A stretch of 64,000 nucleotides of DNA from Maridesulfovibrio sp. (lineage in GTDB: Bacteria; Desulfobacterota; Desulfovibrionia; Desulfovibrionales; Desulfovibrionaceae), in assembly GCF_963676065.1 (NCBI RefSeq), contig NZ_OY780933.1, forward strand, positions 2,071,001-2,135,000. The letters are read 5' to 3'. Position 1 is the stretch's first letter. The number at the start of each line of letters is the position of its first letter. Position numbers and translations under genes: made by a program. This document shows, one piece after another, positions 9,575 to 18,797 of the stretch. Below the pieces are notes generated by a model, which saw only the letters and a program-made list of their open reading frames with translations, was not told where the DNA came from and did not search any database.

Positions 9575-9997
9575 CTATTCAGCGGTTATGGAAATAACTT
9601 TTTGCGGCTTAATGATGCATTTATTGAGTACAATTTTCAGTACGCCGTCTTTGAAGGTGGCGGTTACATTCTCCGGGTCCACCCGGCAGGGTAGGGGGAG
9701 TGTTTTCTTAAAATGACTGGACTGCCGGGCGCCTTCAAAGGTGACATTTTTTTCTCCGGAAATGGTCATTGATGTTTCAGTTACTTTGACCTCCAGATCT
9801 TCAGCATGGAATCCGGGCATGGTGGTACTCACCTCAAGGGATTCTCCGATTTCTGTCATATGGGTTTGCGGTGTGCAGTCAATAATCCCGCATACTGAGG
9901 GGATACCGTAATCATGGCAGAGGCTGTTGAAGAGCTTATCCATATCTGTTTTCAGCCTTTCAATTTCCCGGCTTCCCCACGAAGTAAGGTTTGGCAT
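9575..9997 (-). CDS. Small heat-shock protein (Hsp20/alpha-crystallin family)
   Basis: A 140-residue sHSP. The N-terminal arm (SREIERLKTDMDKLF) is followed by an alpha-crystallin domain from about residue 50, with ISGEKNV, a beta-strand FKKTLPLPCRVDPENVTA and the conserved terminal strands FKDGVLKIVLNK. It would hold unfolding proteins as an oligomeric ATP-independent chaperone. AAGGAGAC lies just upstream of the ATG. It precedes the Lon-like protease gene by 20 bp on the same strand, so chaperone and protease are probably co-expressed. The short C-terminal tail KPQKVISI contains an I-X-I-like anchor. Confidence 0.92.
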   Translation of the reverse strand: MPNLTSWGSREIERLKTDMDKLFNSLCHDYGIPSVCGIIDCTPQTHMTEIGESLEVSTTMPGFHAEDLEVKVTETSMTISGEKNVTFEGARQSSHFKKTLPLPCRVDPENVTATFKDGVLKIVLNKCIIKPQKVISITAE

Positions 9998-10350
9998 TTG
10001 CAGTCTCCTTGTTAAAAAACAGGTGGGAATTTCAGTTACTTTTAATTTAACACATAGAGAAAAAGGTTAGCAACCGCTTTACAAGGAGAAAGTATAAAAA
10101 GGGTTGTATTTGTAATAACCGGAATATGCGGCTTTAAAAAATAGTTTTTCACAGCAGGATCCTCACATTTTTGACAAAAAAGAACCGGAAGTTCTGTTTT
10201 TGGAACGATACAGTCTTGCATGTTGACGCTTCATGAGCTATTCGATTCATCGCTTCTAATTTTAGAAATGCATGATGGAAGCGTTTTCCGTTATGTCTTT
10301 TTAAAATGTTGCAGGAGCTGAATTTTACATTTTCTTTTTAGGAGTGACGC
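9998..10350. other. Divergent intergenic region (hsp20 / amino-acid ABC)
   Basis: No gene is seen in these 353 bases. On the minus strand CTTGTAA (10079-10085) and CTCTATGT (10052-10059) resemble a sigma-32 promoter for hsp20, but the 19-base spacing is too long for confidence. On the plus strand TTGACA (10171-10176) is followed by an inverted repeat AGAAC-CGGAA-GTTCT (10181-10195), which could be a -35 element and an operator for the ABC operon; no good -10 was found. Confidence 0.4.
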
Positions 10351-11142
10351 ATGAAAAGGGTATTAGTAATTCTCATGGTTGCAATGATGCTGGCATTTGC
10401 AACCACAGCAATGGCTGGTGACGGTTCTCTCGAAAAAGTACAGAAAGCCGGTAAACTCACCATCGGTCTTGACGACACATTCGCCCCTATGGGTTTCCGC
10501 AAGGATGACGGAACTCTGGTCGGTTTTGACGTTGATGCCGCTGAAGAAGTTGGTAAACGCCTCGGAATCAAAATTGTTTGGCAGCCCACCGCATGGTCCG
10601 GTGTCATCCACTCCCTGAACGCTAAGAAGTTTGATTGTATCTGGAACGGTATGACCATCACTCCCGAGCGTGAAAAAGCAGTTGCATTCTCCAAGCCTTA
10701 CATCATGGACGGCCAGATCGCTGTTATTTCCATGGGCAACAAGGCTATCAAGGCTCATAAGGATTTCGGCGGCAAAGTTGTTGGCGTACAGAAAGGTTCG
10801 CCTGCTCTTGAGGCTGCAAAATCCCTCAATCCCGCACCTAAAGAAATTCGTCAGTACGACACCAACGTTAAAGCTCTGCTCGACCTTGAATCCGGTCGTC
10901 TGGACGGCGTTGTTGTAGATAACATCGCAGGCCGTTATTCCATGGCCCAGCGTCCCGGTAAATACGTTGCGCTTCCCGGCTATATCACCAGCGAAGCATT
11001 CGGTATCGCTTTCCGTCAGGGCGAAGATTCCCTGCGTGAAGCTGTACAGAAAACCATCGACGCTATGATCGCTGACGGTACCATGGGTAAAATATCCCGC
11101 AAATGGTTCGGTGAAGATGTCACCAACCCCGCTAAATGGTAA
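10351..11142 (+). CDS. Polar amino-acid ABC transporter substrate-binding protein
   Basis: A periplasmic solute-binding protein of family 3 (His/Gln/Arg/cystine type). The signal peptide MKRVLVILMVAMM...AMAG spans the first 22 or so residues. Hallmarks are KLTIGLDDTFAPMGF, LVGFDVDAAEEVGKRLG, the CIWNGMTITPERE loop that contacts ligand carboxylates, and FGIAFRQGED near the C-terminus. TTTAGGAGTGACGC gives a strong ribosome site. It heads a three-gene operon with the permease (3-base gap) and the ATPase. The DDTFAPMGF and ITPERE motifs fit polar amino acids; the exact substrate is not readable. Confidence 0.92.
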   Translation: MKRVLVILMVAMMLAFATTAMAGDGSLEKVQKAGKLTIGLDDTFAPMGFRKDDGTLVGFDVDAAEEVGKRLGIKIVWQPTAWSGVIHSLNAKKFDCIWNGMTITPEREKAVAFSKPYIMDGQIAVISMGNKAIKAHKDFGGKVVGVQKGSPALEAAKSLNPAPKEIRQYDTNVKALLDLESGRLDGVVVDNIAGRYSMAQRPGKYVALPGYITSEAFGIAFRQGEDSLREAVQKTIDAMIADGTMGKISRKWFGEDVTNPAKW

Positions 11143-11145
11143 GAA

Positions 11146-12180
11146 ATGACTATTAAGAATAATAAACTCTGGAAGAGCGGGGCTTTGGCCTCGCTCTTTC
11201 TGCTGTTTGCACTTTTGATTTTTCCGGCTGCGTCCACCGCAAGTGTGGATGCCGACGCACTGCTTAAGCAGGCCAGTAATGCCCTGACTGTAGGCAAGAT
11301 TGATCAGGCCTGTACCCTGTTTAAACAGGTTCCCGCCCCCGGTCCTAACGGGGATGACGGGCAGTATGTCTATTCCCGCATGCAGTTGGCGCGTATCAGC
11401 TATTCAATGAAAGATCCGGCCAAGGCCCGCTCCTACGCAGAGCAGGTTATCTCCGTATATCCGGATAATGTTGAAGCACAGAATTTCCTGACTTCGCTTG
11501 ACCGCGAAACCAAGCCTCAATGGCAGAAGACTCTTGAAGACTGTAAGCGCTTCATGCCCAATCTGCTGAAAGGGGCTTCCATGACCCTGCTGCTGGTCTT
11601 CTTCACCATGATCGTTTCACCTATCGGCGGTCTTTTTATTGCGCTTGGTAAGATCAGCCGCATGCAGCCGTTCGTTTCCATCAGCTGGTTTATCATCTGG
11701 TTTTTCCGCGGAACCCCGCTTTTGCTGCAGCTCTTTTTTATTTATTACGGTTTGCCTGCGATCGGCATTACGCTTTCTCCGCTGGCTGCGGCACTTATCG
11801 GTCTTGGTATCAACTATTCCGCTTACCTTGCCGAGATCATCAGGGCCGGTATCGAGTCTATTGACGACGGCCAGACAGAAGCCGCAAAAGCTTTGGGCAT
11901 GACTTACGGCCAGACCATGCGACGGGTCATCATTCCGCAGACCTATAAACGGATCATCCCGCCCATTGCCAATGAATTCATCGCGTTGATCAAGGACACA
12001 GCACTTGTTTCCACCATTGCCATGGTTGAGCTTATGCGTGCTGCCGACCAGATGTTCAACGCCTATTTCAATGTAACTGTATTGGTGATGGCCGCTGTCA
12101 TCTATCTTATTTTTACCTCCGTATTCACCTTTCTCTTCGAGAAGATAGAATACAAGGTCGGGGTATACGAGAGACGTTAA
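11146..12180 (+). CDS. Amino-acid ABC permease with an N-terminal periplasmic TPR extension
   Basis: Residues from about 135 on are a HisM/GlnP-type permease, with the coupling-helix EAA motif AGIESIDDGQTEAAKALGM and FRGTPLLLQLFFIYYGLP. Before it lie a signal sequence or TM (ASLFLLFALLIFPAAS, about residues 14-30) and about 100 residues with TPR-like helices (LLKQASNALTVGKIDQACTL, ARISYSMKDPAKARSYAEQV). This extension is not part of ordinary family members and should be periplasmic. It might dock the binding protein or sense the envelope. The stop codon directly abuts the ATPase start. The fold assignment of the extension is by pattern only. Confidence 0.88.
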   Translation: MTIKNNKLWKSGALASLFLLFALLIFPAASTASVDADALLKQASNALTVGKIDQACTLFKQVPAPGPNGDDGQYVYSRMQLARISYSMKDPAKARSYAEQVISVYPDNVEAQNFLTSLDRETKPQWQKTLEDCKRFMPNLLKGASMTLLLVFFTMIVSPIGGLFIALGKISRMQPFVSISWFIIWFFRGTPLLLQLFFIYYGLPAIGITLSPLAAALIGLGINYSAYLAEIIRAGIESIDDGQTEAAKALGMTYGQTMRRVIIPQTYKRIIPPIANEFIALIKDTALVSTIAMVELMRAADQMFNAYFNVTVLVMAAVIYLIFTSVFTFLFEKIEYKVGVYERR

Positions 12181-12945
12181 ATGGAATCAATTTTAGAAAT
12201 TAAGAAAGTCGTTAAGCGCTTCGGCAGTCTGACTGCGGTCAACAATATCGACCTCAAGATCAGCCGCGGTGAAAAAGTGGTTATCGTCGGTCCCAGCGGG
12301 TCCGGTAAGTCCACTCTGCTGCGGACTATGAATTTTCTCGAAACCATCGATTCCGGGGAAATCCATTTTGAAGGCAAGCCCTGCGGCTACATCTATTCCG
12401 AGGGTGCTCCGGTGCTTGCGCCACAGAAAAGTCTCTGTGCGCTGAGGTCAGAAATAGGCATGGTTTTTCAGCAGTTCAACCTCTTTCCGCATATGACCGT
12501 TTTACAAAACGTCATGGAAGGGCAGGTTACCGTGCTGGGTAAATCAAAGGATGAAGCCCGCGAAGTCGCGTTGCAGATGCTTGATAAAGTAGGTCTCTCG
12601 GACCGCGCTACCGTTTTTCCGGTAACTCTTTCCGGCGGTCAGAAGCAGCGGGTTGCCATCGCCCGTGCGCTGGCTATGAAACCGAAAATGATGCTCTTTG
12701 ACGAACCTACATCCGCGCTTGACCCTGAGCTTGTCGGGGAGGTCTTCGATACCATTCGTTCACTGGCCGACGATGGCATGACCATGGTCATAGTAACCCA
12801 TAACATGGGCTTTGCGCGTGAGGTTGCCGACACAGTGATCTTTATGGAATCCGGTGATTTTATAGCCAAAGGTTCTCCAAAAGAGTTCTTTTCCGCTGAA
12901 ACCATACATCCGCGAATCAAAGAATTTATGGATAAGCTTTTGTAA
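12181..12945 (+). CDS. Amino-acid ABC transporter ATP-binding protein (GlnQ type)
   Basis: The 254-residue ATPase powers the preceding permease. It has Walker A GPSGSGKST (about residues 38-46), the Q-loop MVFQQFNLFPHMTVLQNV, the signature LSGGQKQR, Walker B MMLFDEPTSALDPE, and the H-loop VTHNMG. A roughly 20-residue insertion (GYIYSEGAPVLAPQ) between Walker A and the Q-loop is common in the GlnQ/HisP group. The ATG follows the permease stop with no gap, so translation is coupled. Confidence 0.95.
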   Translation: MESILEIKKVVKRFGSLTAVNNIDLKISRGEKVVIVGPSGSGKSTLLRTMNFLETIDSGEIHFEGKPCGYIYSEGAPVLAPQKSLCALRSEIGMVFQQFNLFPHMTVLQNVMEGQVTVLGKSKDEAREVALQMLDKVGLSDRATVFPVTLSGGQKQRVAIARALAMKPKMMLFDEPTSALDPELVGEVFDTIRSLADDGMTMVIVTHNMGFAREVADTVIFMESGDFIAKGSPKEFFSAETIHPRIKEFMDKLL

Positions 12946-13026
12946 TTTAACAGGCCGGCCCTTTAAACGGGAACAAAACAGCTAAGCCTGTTTATTCGGT
13001 TTGATTATGTTATGATTTTTACAGGT

Positions 13027-13061
13027 CCGTAATATCCTCCGTGATATTACGGTCTTTTTTT
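13027..13061 (+). terminator. Terminator of the amino-acid ABC operon
   Basis: CCGTAATATC and GATATTACGG form a 10-bp stem with a 6-base loop, followed by TCTTTTTTTT. Confidence 0.88.
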
Positions 13062-13124
13062 TGCGGCATTTTGTGGTATTCAGGAACAGTGATTTAAATG
13101 AACACGAACTATAAGGAGCATTCC

Positions 13125-13646
13125 ATGAAATTGAACGGACAGCGCGTTTTGATGTTTATTGATAATGTTTTTGAAGATATGGAGCTGTTGTACCCCTACT
13201 ATCGTTTGATTGAAGAGGGCGCGGAAGTTGTGGTTGCCGGACCGGAATATGGCGAAGTGTATATCGGCAAAAACGGCTACCCTTTTAAATCAACCGCTGC
13301 CATTGCTGACATGAATGCAGGTGATTTTGATATTCTGGTCGTCGCGGGCGGTTTCGCTCCTGATAAATTGCGCCGGGACCCGAAGGTTCTGGAATTGACC
13401 CGCGAGATTAACGAGGCCGGAAAAATTGTGGCTCATATCTGCCACGGGGGATGGATTCCCATTTCTGCAAAGATTATGAGCGGCTATAAGTGTACATCGA
13501 CTCCTGGAATTAAAGACGACCTTGAAAATGCTGGAGCTACGTGGGTAGATGAAGAGGTTGTAGTTGACCGTAATCAGGTATCGTCCCGCAAACCGGATGA
13601 TTTGCCGGCGTTTTGTCGCGAAATAATAAAACTGGCTGCCAAGTAG
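13125..13646 (+). CDS. DJ-1/PfpI family protein (class I glutamine amidotransferase-like)
   Basis: A 173-residue protein of the PfpI/YhbO branch. The nucleophile-elbow cysteine is Cys106 in HICHGG, and a conserved Glu lies in GAEVVVAGPEYGEV-like strands near the start; ILVVAGGFAPDKLRRD is the family core motif. Members act as glyoxalase/deglycase-type or stress-protection proteins, and peptidase activity has also been claimed, so the reaction is left open. The start at 13125 is chosen because AAGGAG lies 7-8 bases upstream; an in-frame ATG at 13098 has no such site. It is monocistronic and ends in a strong hairpin. Confidence 0.87.
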   Translation: MKLNGQRVLMFIDNVFEDMELLYPYYRLIEEGAEVVVAGPEYGEVYIGKNGYPFKSTAAIADMNAGDFDILVVAGGFAPDKLRRDPKVLELTREINEAGKIVAHICHGGWIPISAKIMSGYKCTSTPGIKDDLENAGATWVDEEVVVDRNQVSSRKPDDLPAFCREIIKLAAK

Positions 13647-13660
13647 CATGCTACCGTAAT

Positions 13661-13696
13661 TTTGAAGGCCGGGAGATTTTGCCCCCGGCCTTCAAA
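13661..13696. terminator. Convergent terminator (PfpI / heme chemoreceptor)
   Basis: TTTGAAGGCCGGG and CCCGGCCTTCAAA form a 13-bp stem around a 10-base loop between two convergent genes. T-runs are weak on both sides. Confidence 0.7.
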
Positions 13697-13703
13697 GTAA
13701 TTA

Positions 13704-15260
13704 TTAGTCATCATTGATTTTAAAGAATGAAGTTGTATCCGCTAGACTTTCTGATTGCTCGAACAGTTCTTTGGTTGTAGCTGCTATCTCTTCTGCCGCA
13801 GCGGCATTTTGTTGAATAACATTATCGAGTTGCTGAAGGGCTGCATTAACTTGCGTTGCTCCTTCACTTTGTTCCCGGCTTGCTGCTGCTATTTCCTGTA
13901 CATATTCAGCTGTCTTTTTTATCTCCGGCACCAGTGCTGCCAGCTTTTCCTCGGCGAGATTTGCTACTTTTGAACTGGTGTTAGATATGGTGATTATTTC
14001 GACCGCGGCTTCACCACTGCGCTCTGCCAGCTTACGCACTTCTGATGCTACTACGGCAAATCCTTTACCGTGTTCACCTGCCCGGGCAGCTTCAATGGCT
14101 GCATTTAATGCCAGAAGATTCGTCTGGCGCGCGATATCATCAATTACCAGTATCTTATCAGATATTTCAGTGAGGGCTGAAAGAGCCTGCGACAATGCAA
14201 TGCCGCTTTCTTCTGCATCGCCCGCAGCATTTCGAGCTATGTCCGCAGTTTTATTTGAATTGTTGGCATTTTGATTAATGCTGGAGGTCATTTCTTCCAT
14301 TGTGGATGCAATTTCTTCAATGCTGGAAGCCTGACTGGCGGCACCGTTTGCTAGATTCTCCGCAGCATCCGATAGCTCTTTGCTACCTGTATTTACGGAA
14401 TTTGTAGCACCGGTAACAGTACGAATAACTTCAGTAATGCTATCAACCATTGCATTTAGAGTGTTCTTAACTATTCCGATTTCATCATTACGAACCGCAA
14501 TCAGCCTGCGGCTGAAGTCTCCATCACTCATATTTTTTGTCTGTGCTGTAATTTCATTAAGTGGCTTTGCAACGTTATTGCGTATGAGGCGTATTGCAGC
14601 AACAGAGATGATTCCGAATATTGCCAATGTCCACAAGGATACATCGATAATTGCTGCGGTTGTTCTTTTTTGGGCAGGAGCAAGTGAACTGATAATTTCA
14701 AATGCGCCATGAATCTCGTTAACTTTCCAGCCTTCCTTTATGCCGCCTGTAACATCTTTGCCGCCGGCAGGATCTCCGTGACAATATAAGCATTCTTCAG
14801 TTAATCTGATGGCTTTAAAATATCGAATCTGCCCATCTTCGATGACAGTGGCTTCGTCTTCACCGTTATTTTTCATTTGTTTTAAAATTCTACTTTCCAG
14901 CGGAGTCGGTGCATTCTTAATGTTACGGGGTGATTCTTTAGGAACCCGAAAAGTGTAGTTGGATGTTTTGGCATTTGTCCTGACAACATTGATGGCAGAG
15001 ATTACAGGCACTGCTTCTATTACTTTTTCAGGTGGGATATCTTTGAACGGCATTATAACTCCGTCGTTCAATTTCTTGTTCATTTGTTCCCGTGAAGCTT
15101 CAGCAAGCTGAACTATGGCCCTGCTTTTTTTCAAGATAGCATCTTGCGCTTCTTCTTGAATTGATGAAACCTGCAGGTAGCCCATTATCAGGGCTGTTAT
15201 TGCCGGACCCGCCAGAGCAATAGCGATTGTCTTCGTGCTGATTTTCATGTTCTTAAACAT
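13704..15260 (-). CDS. Chemoreceptor with a CXXCH (c-heme) Tll0287-like sensor domain
   Basis: A methyl-accepting chemotaxis protein. A short N-terminal TM ([20 protein letters not shown]) precedes an extracytoplasmic domain of about 170 residues that resembles the DUF3365/Tll0287 fold. Within it Cys157-Leu-Tyr-Cys160-His161 is a textbook covalent heme c motif. TM2 ([18 protein letters not shown]) is followed by HAMP, the coiled coil and the MCP tip [31 protein letters not shown] (split here by family pattern). There is no pentapeptide tail. A periplasmic heme suggests sensing of redox state, O2, NO or CO; this is inference from the motif. It is transcribed alone, with a shared terminator at its end. 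Confidence 0.9.
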   Translation of the reverse strand: MFKNMKISTKTIAIALAGPAITALIMGYLQVSSIQEEAQDAILKKSRAIVQLAEASREQMNKKLNDGVIMPFKDIPPEKVIEAVPVISAINVVRTNAKTSNYTFRVPKESPRNIKNAPTPLESRILKQMKNNGEDEATVIEDGQIRYFKAIRLTEECLYCHGDPAGGKDVTGGIKEGWKVNEIHGAFEIISSLAPAQKRTTAAIIDVSLWTLAIFGIISVAAIRLIRNNVAKPLNEITAQTKNMSDGDFSRRLIAVRNDEIGIVKNTLNAMVDSITEVIRTVTGATNSVNTGSKELSDAAENLANGAASQASSIEEIASTMEEMTSSINQNANNSNKTADIARNAAGDAEESGIALSQALSALTEISDKILVIDDIARQTNLLALNAAIEAARAGEHGKGFAVVASEVRKLAERSGEAAVEIITISNTSSKVANLAEEKLAALVPEIKKTAEYVQEIAAASREQSEGATQVNAALQQLDNVIQQNAAAAEEIAATTKELFEQSESLADTTSFFKINDD

Positions 15261-15432
15261 TTCTCACTCCATACTCGGAAAGTGTACGCTAAATGATTTG
15301 TTTCAGATTTAAGTTGTGTTTATTGAATGTATCATCTGTTTTGGCTTTGTTCCATTAATTTTAATTGGTGAACGCTTATATTGAGAAAATGTAGTAGATA
15401 TAGGAGTTGAAGTTTAACCTTCGCTGTTTTAA

Positions 15433-16548
15433 ATGGTTATTAATATGAAATTAATATCAGAATTCTATAGAATCTTTATCCGGCCGGTCGATCCGGGGTT
15501 GTTCATGACCAAGTACGCGATCAAGTCAATCTGCGCCTGTCTGCTGGCTTTGTCGCTGGGCTATATAGTGGGCATGAGCAGTAAGTTCCTGCAATGGTCC
15601 GCTTACGGATCATTGGTGGTGGTTATTTTTCGCGCGGGTAGCACTCTCGCTAAACGCAGAGCCGTAGCCCGTTGGCTGGCGCTGACGGTGATGTGTCTTG
15701 TCCCTGTTTCGACTTTGCTTGGAAACTATCCGGTTGTATTGGAAATTTATCTTTTTTTATTGGCGTTCACGGTTTTCTTTGTGCCGGTATTGGGCGTGGC
15801 TGCCGCAACCGCTTCTACCGGGGTACTTATTATCAATCTGTTGGCGCTGACTTCGCCGGATACTTTTCTAATGGGATTGGAACGTTCCGGGGCAGTCTTT
15901 TTCGGGGCTGCTATTTCTTATATTTTCCTTTTTTATCTCTGGCCGATGAATCCTGAGAAAGTGCTCAATCGGGCCGGATCGGTAGCTCTGACCGATATCG
16001 GCGATTATTTCCGTGCGGTTGCTTCATCCACCGGTAGTAAGGAAGATCTGAAGGAAATTGCTGAAATTCATGAAAGGTCTGTGGAATCCTTGCGCCGCTA
16101 CCGAGGCTTTATGGAAGCCATGAACGTGGATCCGGTAAAAGGTCTTGGCAGCTACGAAGGTCCCTCCGCCTTGTACGCTCTGCTGGTGCGGATGATTGAA
16201 GCTGTGGTCGGGCTGGCAAACAGCCGTCAGTTCGCGGAGCACAGTACTGTTTTCAAGGATATGCGTTTCAAGTTCAGTGATCTTGCCGGCAGAAGTTCCG
16301 TTGCCTTTGATGTTCTGGCGGCGGGTATCTCCACCGGGAAGGGACAGGTAGACCTGCGCGGTCTGGATGAGGGGATTGCGGATCTGGAAAGCGAGCTGCT
16401 TCGTCTGGGTGCCTATAAGCGCGACGATGGTTTGCGCGATGAATTTCTTGAAGCATGGGGCGCAATATACGGTCTGCGCAACCTGAGTACGGAGTTTGCA
16501 GAGATGAGTAAACTCTGCTGCAGGGGAGGTGCGTGCAGTGTTCGCTGA
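15433..16548 (+). CDS. FUSC-family inner-membrane protein (half-size), first of a pair
   Basis: Residues 1-175 contain about six hydrophobic helices (for example ICACLLALSLGYIVGM, WLALTVMCLVPVSTLL, GAVFFGAAISYIFLFYLW). The remainder is a soluble, helical cytoplasmic domain. This is the layout of one half of FUSC/AaeB-type aromatic-acid effluxers or YccS-like proteins, which normally carry two such halves in one chain. The next gene encodes a second half and overlaps this one by 11 bases. Either ATG at 15433 or 15445 could be the start; neither has a good ribosome site. Substrates of such pairs are unknown. Confidence 0.75.
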   Translation: MVINMKLISEFYRIFIRPVDPGLFMTKYAIKSICACLLALSLGYIVGMSSKFLQWSAYGSLVVVIFRAGSTLAKRRAVARWLALTVMCLVPVSTLLGNYPVVLEIYLFLLAFTVFFVPVLGVAAATASTGVLIINLLALTSPDTFLMGLERSGAVFFGAAISYIFLFYLWPMNPEKVLNRAGSVALTDIGDYFRAVASSTGSKEDLKEIAEIHERSVESLRRYRGFMEAMNVDPVKGLGSYEGPSALYALLVRMIEAVVGLANSRQFAEHSTVFKDMRFKFSDLAGRSSVAFDVLAAGISTGKGQVDLRGLDEGIADLESELLRLGAYKRDDGLRDEFLEAWGAIYGLRNLSTEFAEMSKLCCRGGACSVR

Positions 16549-17626
16549 TTCATTCGCAATACTCAAAAAAGAATTCCGCTGGGATTCCATCACCTTCCGC
16601 CATGCCCTTAAGGCGGCCGCAGCCATTACGTTTGCCATCATAGCTGCCCGTTTTCTGGAGCTGCGTCATGCTGTCTGGCTGCCGGTGAGTGTTATTGTCG
16701 TCATGAGGCCTTCGGTCGGAGGAACACTCCGTCTGGGCTGGAAAAGATTCTGGGGAACGGCAATCGGGGCCGCAATCGGGGTTGGGATTCTGTTTTTGCA
16801 GCCTTCCAGCACAGTCCTTATCGGGCTGATAGTGTTATCATTCTTTATAATGATTCTGGTCCGAGTCTTTAGCTACATTATTTTTTCCTGTAGTCTCAGT
16901 GTCGCAGTGATTCTATTGCTGGGAGTGATTTTTACTGATGGATGGCAGTTCGGCGTGGAGCGTATCCTTGATACCGGTCTGGGAATAGTCATCGGTATTG
17001 CAGCATCTTTCGGGGTCTGGCCCAATATGGCCCGGAAAAATCTGCGTGCCAAAATGGCTAATCTTGTGCAGTTACAGTCCACTCATTTTAAAAAACTGTC
17101 CGAATCCTATCTGCTTGGCGGAGTAAGTGAATCGGAGCTCGTTCAGAGCAGGATAGAGGCTTCCGGTATGCTGGATACATGTGCTGAATTTTTCCGCGAA
17201 GCTGCGGCAGAACCGGGCATGCAGGGCTGGCAGCGTAACGAATTGACCCGGTTGATTCGTTCTTTTACCCGTATGCACAGTTTGTTAATGACTATGTCTA
17301 CCATTATCCGCAGGGGGTACGGTGGGCCACTTCCGTCAATCGCCAAGGGAATGACCGACATCCTGAAAGCAACGGCGGATCACTACGCCTGGCTGGAATG
17401 CTATTCCCTGACCCCTGAGGACTGCCCGGATGAGCCTGATTATGAAAAGGCTATCGATAGGTTTATGGGCGCAGTCGGGGAAGCCCGCATTCGAGGTGAT
17501 TTTGAAGATGTGCCGCTTGACCGGCGTAACAACATTTCAGCTTTTATCTGGAACATACATGCTCTCGGCAGCGAAATTTCAAGGGCGGGAAGGCGGATGC
17601 ATGATCTTCGTTACGGACGTAGTTAA
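16538..17626 (+). CDS. FUSC-family inner-membrane protein (half-size), second of a pair
   Basis: It has the classic FUSC start: FRHALKAAAAITFAIIAARFLEL, then HAVWLPVSVIVVMRPSVGGTLR and a WKRFWGTAIGAAIGVG helix. Five or six TMs are followed by a helical cytoplasmic domain ending in IHALGSEISRAGRRM. GGGGAGG at 16523-16529 favours GTG at 16538 over GTG at 16529. It overlaps the preceding half-size gene, suggesting that the two proteins form a heteromeric transporter or membrane complex. A third member of the family is encoded at 62741-63802. Confidence 0.82.
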   Translation: MFADSFAILKKEFRWDSITFRHALKAAAAITFAIIAARFLELRHAVWLPVSVIVVMRPSVGGTLRLGWKRFWGTAIGAAIGVGILFLQPSSTVLIGLIVLSFFIMILVRVFSYIIFSCSLSVAVILLLGVIFTDGWQFGVERILDTGLGIVIGIAASFGVWPNMARKNLRAKMANLVQLQSTHFKKLSESYLLGGVSESELVQSRIEASGMLDTCAEFFREAAAEPGMQGWQRNELTRLIRSFTRMHSLLMTMSTIIRRGYGGPLPSIAKGMTDILKATADHYAWLECYSLTPEDCPDEPDYEKAIDRFMGAVGEARIRGDFEDVPLDRRNNISAFIWNIHALGSEISRAGRRMHDLRYGRS

Positions 17627-17696
17627 TTGGCCATGCTGATTTTGCAAAAGAATTGTGAGTCCCGGTTTATCGCCAAAAGGCACAGGAGTTTGAAAG

Positions 17697-18797
17697 ATGC
17701 TTGATGACAACACCCCATACACTTTTGACCGTGTTGTCCGGATTCTGCTGGCAGCCGGTTTTATCTGGGTGGCAGTGCTTCTGCTTAATAAATTGAGCAA
17801 TGCGCTGGTGCCTTTTGCTGTAGCACTGACCCTTGCTTATCTGCTCAATCCTTTGGTAAATTTTACGCGCAGATTCATTAAAAACCGTACGGCGGCGGTG
17901 TTGCTGACGCTACTGGCCATACTGGGGCCGCTTACCTATTTTTTCTGGGGAGCGGTGCGTATGGTGGGCGCGGAACTGGCGCAAACCGGGAAAATGCTGG
18001 CAGGACTGGTCAATAATTCCGCTGTTGCCCAGCGGGCGGCGGAGTATCTTCCTGAAGATATCTGGCATACGATAGTCGACCTCGCAAAGCAGGAGGATGT
18101 ACGGTCATTTCTTACTGAATCCGGCCTGACCAATATGCTCAAGCTTTCAGCCCAGAAAGCGCTGCCCGGTATCTGGAATCTGGTCAGCGGATCGGCCCAT
18201 ACGATCGGAGCTCTGGCCGGAGTGTTTGTGATTATCCTCTATCTTGTTTTTCTGCTGACTGATTACGACAAGCTGGGTAAATGGCGGGAGCAGCTTCCTT
18301 CTAAATATCGGGGGCGGGTTGCATCGTTCGTGGATGATTTTACAAACGTGACCAACCGCTATTTTCGTACTCAGGCTCTGATCGCCTTAATCGTCGGCTG
18401 TCTCTTTTCAGTGGGGTTCTTGATAATCAAACTGCCGCTGGCGATCCTGCTGGGGTTGCTTATAGGACTTCTGAATATGGTTCCGTATCTGCAGATAGCA
18501 GGGCTTATTCCGGCTTTTCTGCTGGCGGCAATCAATGCGCTTGCTACGGGCGGTAATTTCTGGCTTGCTCTTGGCGGGGTAGGTGTTGTTTTTGCTGTTG
18601 TTCAGGTCTTGCAGGACGCTGTGCTGGTTCCGCGTCTTCAGGGAGAAAGCATGGGCCTCTCGCCTTGGATGATCCTGTTATCCCTGTCCATCTGGGGGCA
18701 ATTGCTCGGTTTTTTAGGGCTGGTTATGGCTCTGCCTTTGACCTGTATGGCGCTCGCCCTTTACCGTCAGTGGATGATCGCACAGGGTGAATCCTAA
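17697..18797 (+). CDS. AI-2E/PerM-family membrane transporter
   Basis: An eight-TM exporter-type protein of 366 residues. Family marks are ALVPFAVALTLAYLLNPLV near the N-terminus, VIILYLVFLLTDYDKL in the middle, and the C-terminal set LLGLLIGLLNMVPYLQ, QVLQDAVLVPRLQGESMGLSPW and LGLVMALPLTC. Members include TqsA (autoinducer-2 export) and Na+/H+ or K+ antiporters, so the substrate is open. AGGAG precedes the ATG. It follows the FUSC pair by 70 bp and may belong to the same transcript. It overlaps the convergent methyltransferase gene by 4 bp. Confidence 0.88.
   Translation: MLDDNTPYTFDRVVRILLAAGFIWVAVLLLNKLSNALVPFAVALTLAYLLNPLVNFTRRFIKNRTAAVLLTLLAILGPLTYFFWGAVRMVGAELAQTGKMLAGLVNNSAVAQRAAEYLPEDIWHTIVDLAKQEDVRSFLTESGLTNMLKLSAQKALPGIWNLVSGSAHTIGALAGVFVIILYLVFLLTDYDKLGKWREQLPSKYRGRVASFVDDFTNVTNRYFRTQALIALIVGCLFSVGFLIIKLPLAILLGLLIGLLNMVPYLQIAGLIPAFLLAAINALATGGNFWLALGGVGVVFAVVQVLQDAVLVPRLQGESMGLSPWMILLSLSIWGQLLGFLGLVMALPLTCMALALYRQWMIAQGES

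Noticed and set aside
10052..10085. Sigma-32 heat-shock promoter of hsp20
   Set aside because: The -35 and -10 look-alikes are 19 bases apart, outside the normal range; kept only as a remark in the intergenic entry.
10199..10221. Sigma-54-like TGGAAC...TTGCA upstream of the amino-acid ABC operon
   Set aside because: The GG and GC dinucleotides are 16 bases apart instead of 12, so it cannot be a proper -24/-12 promoter.
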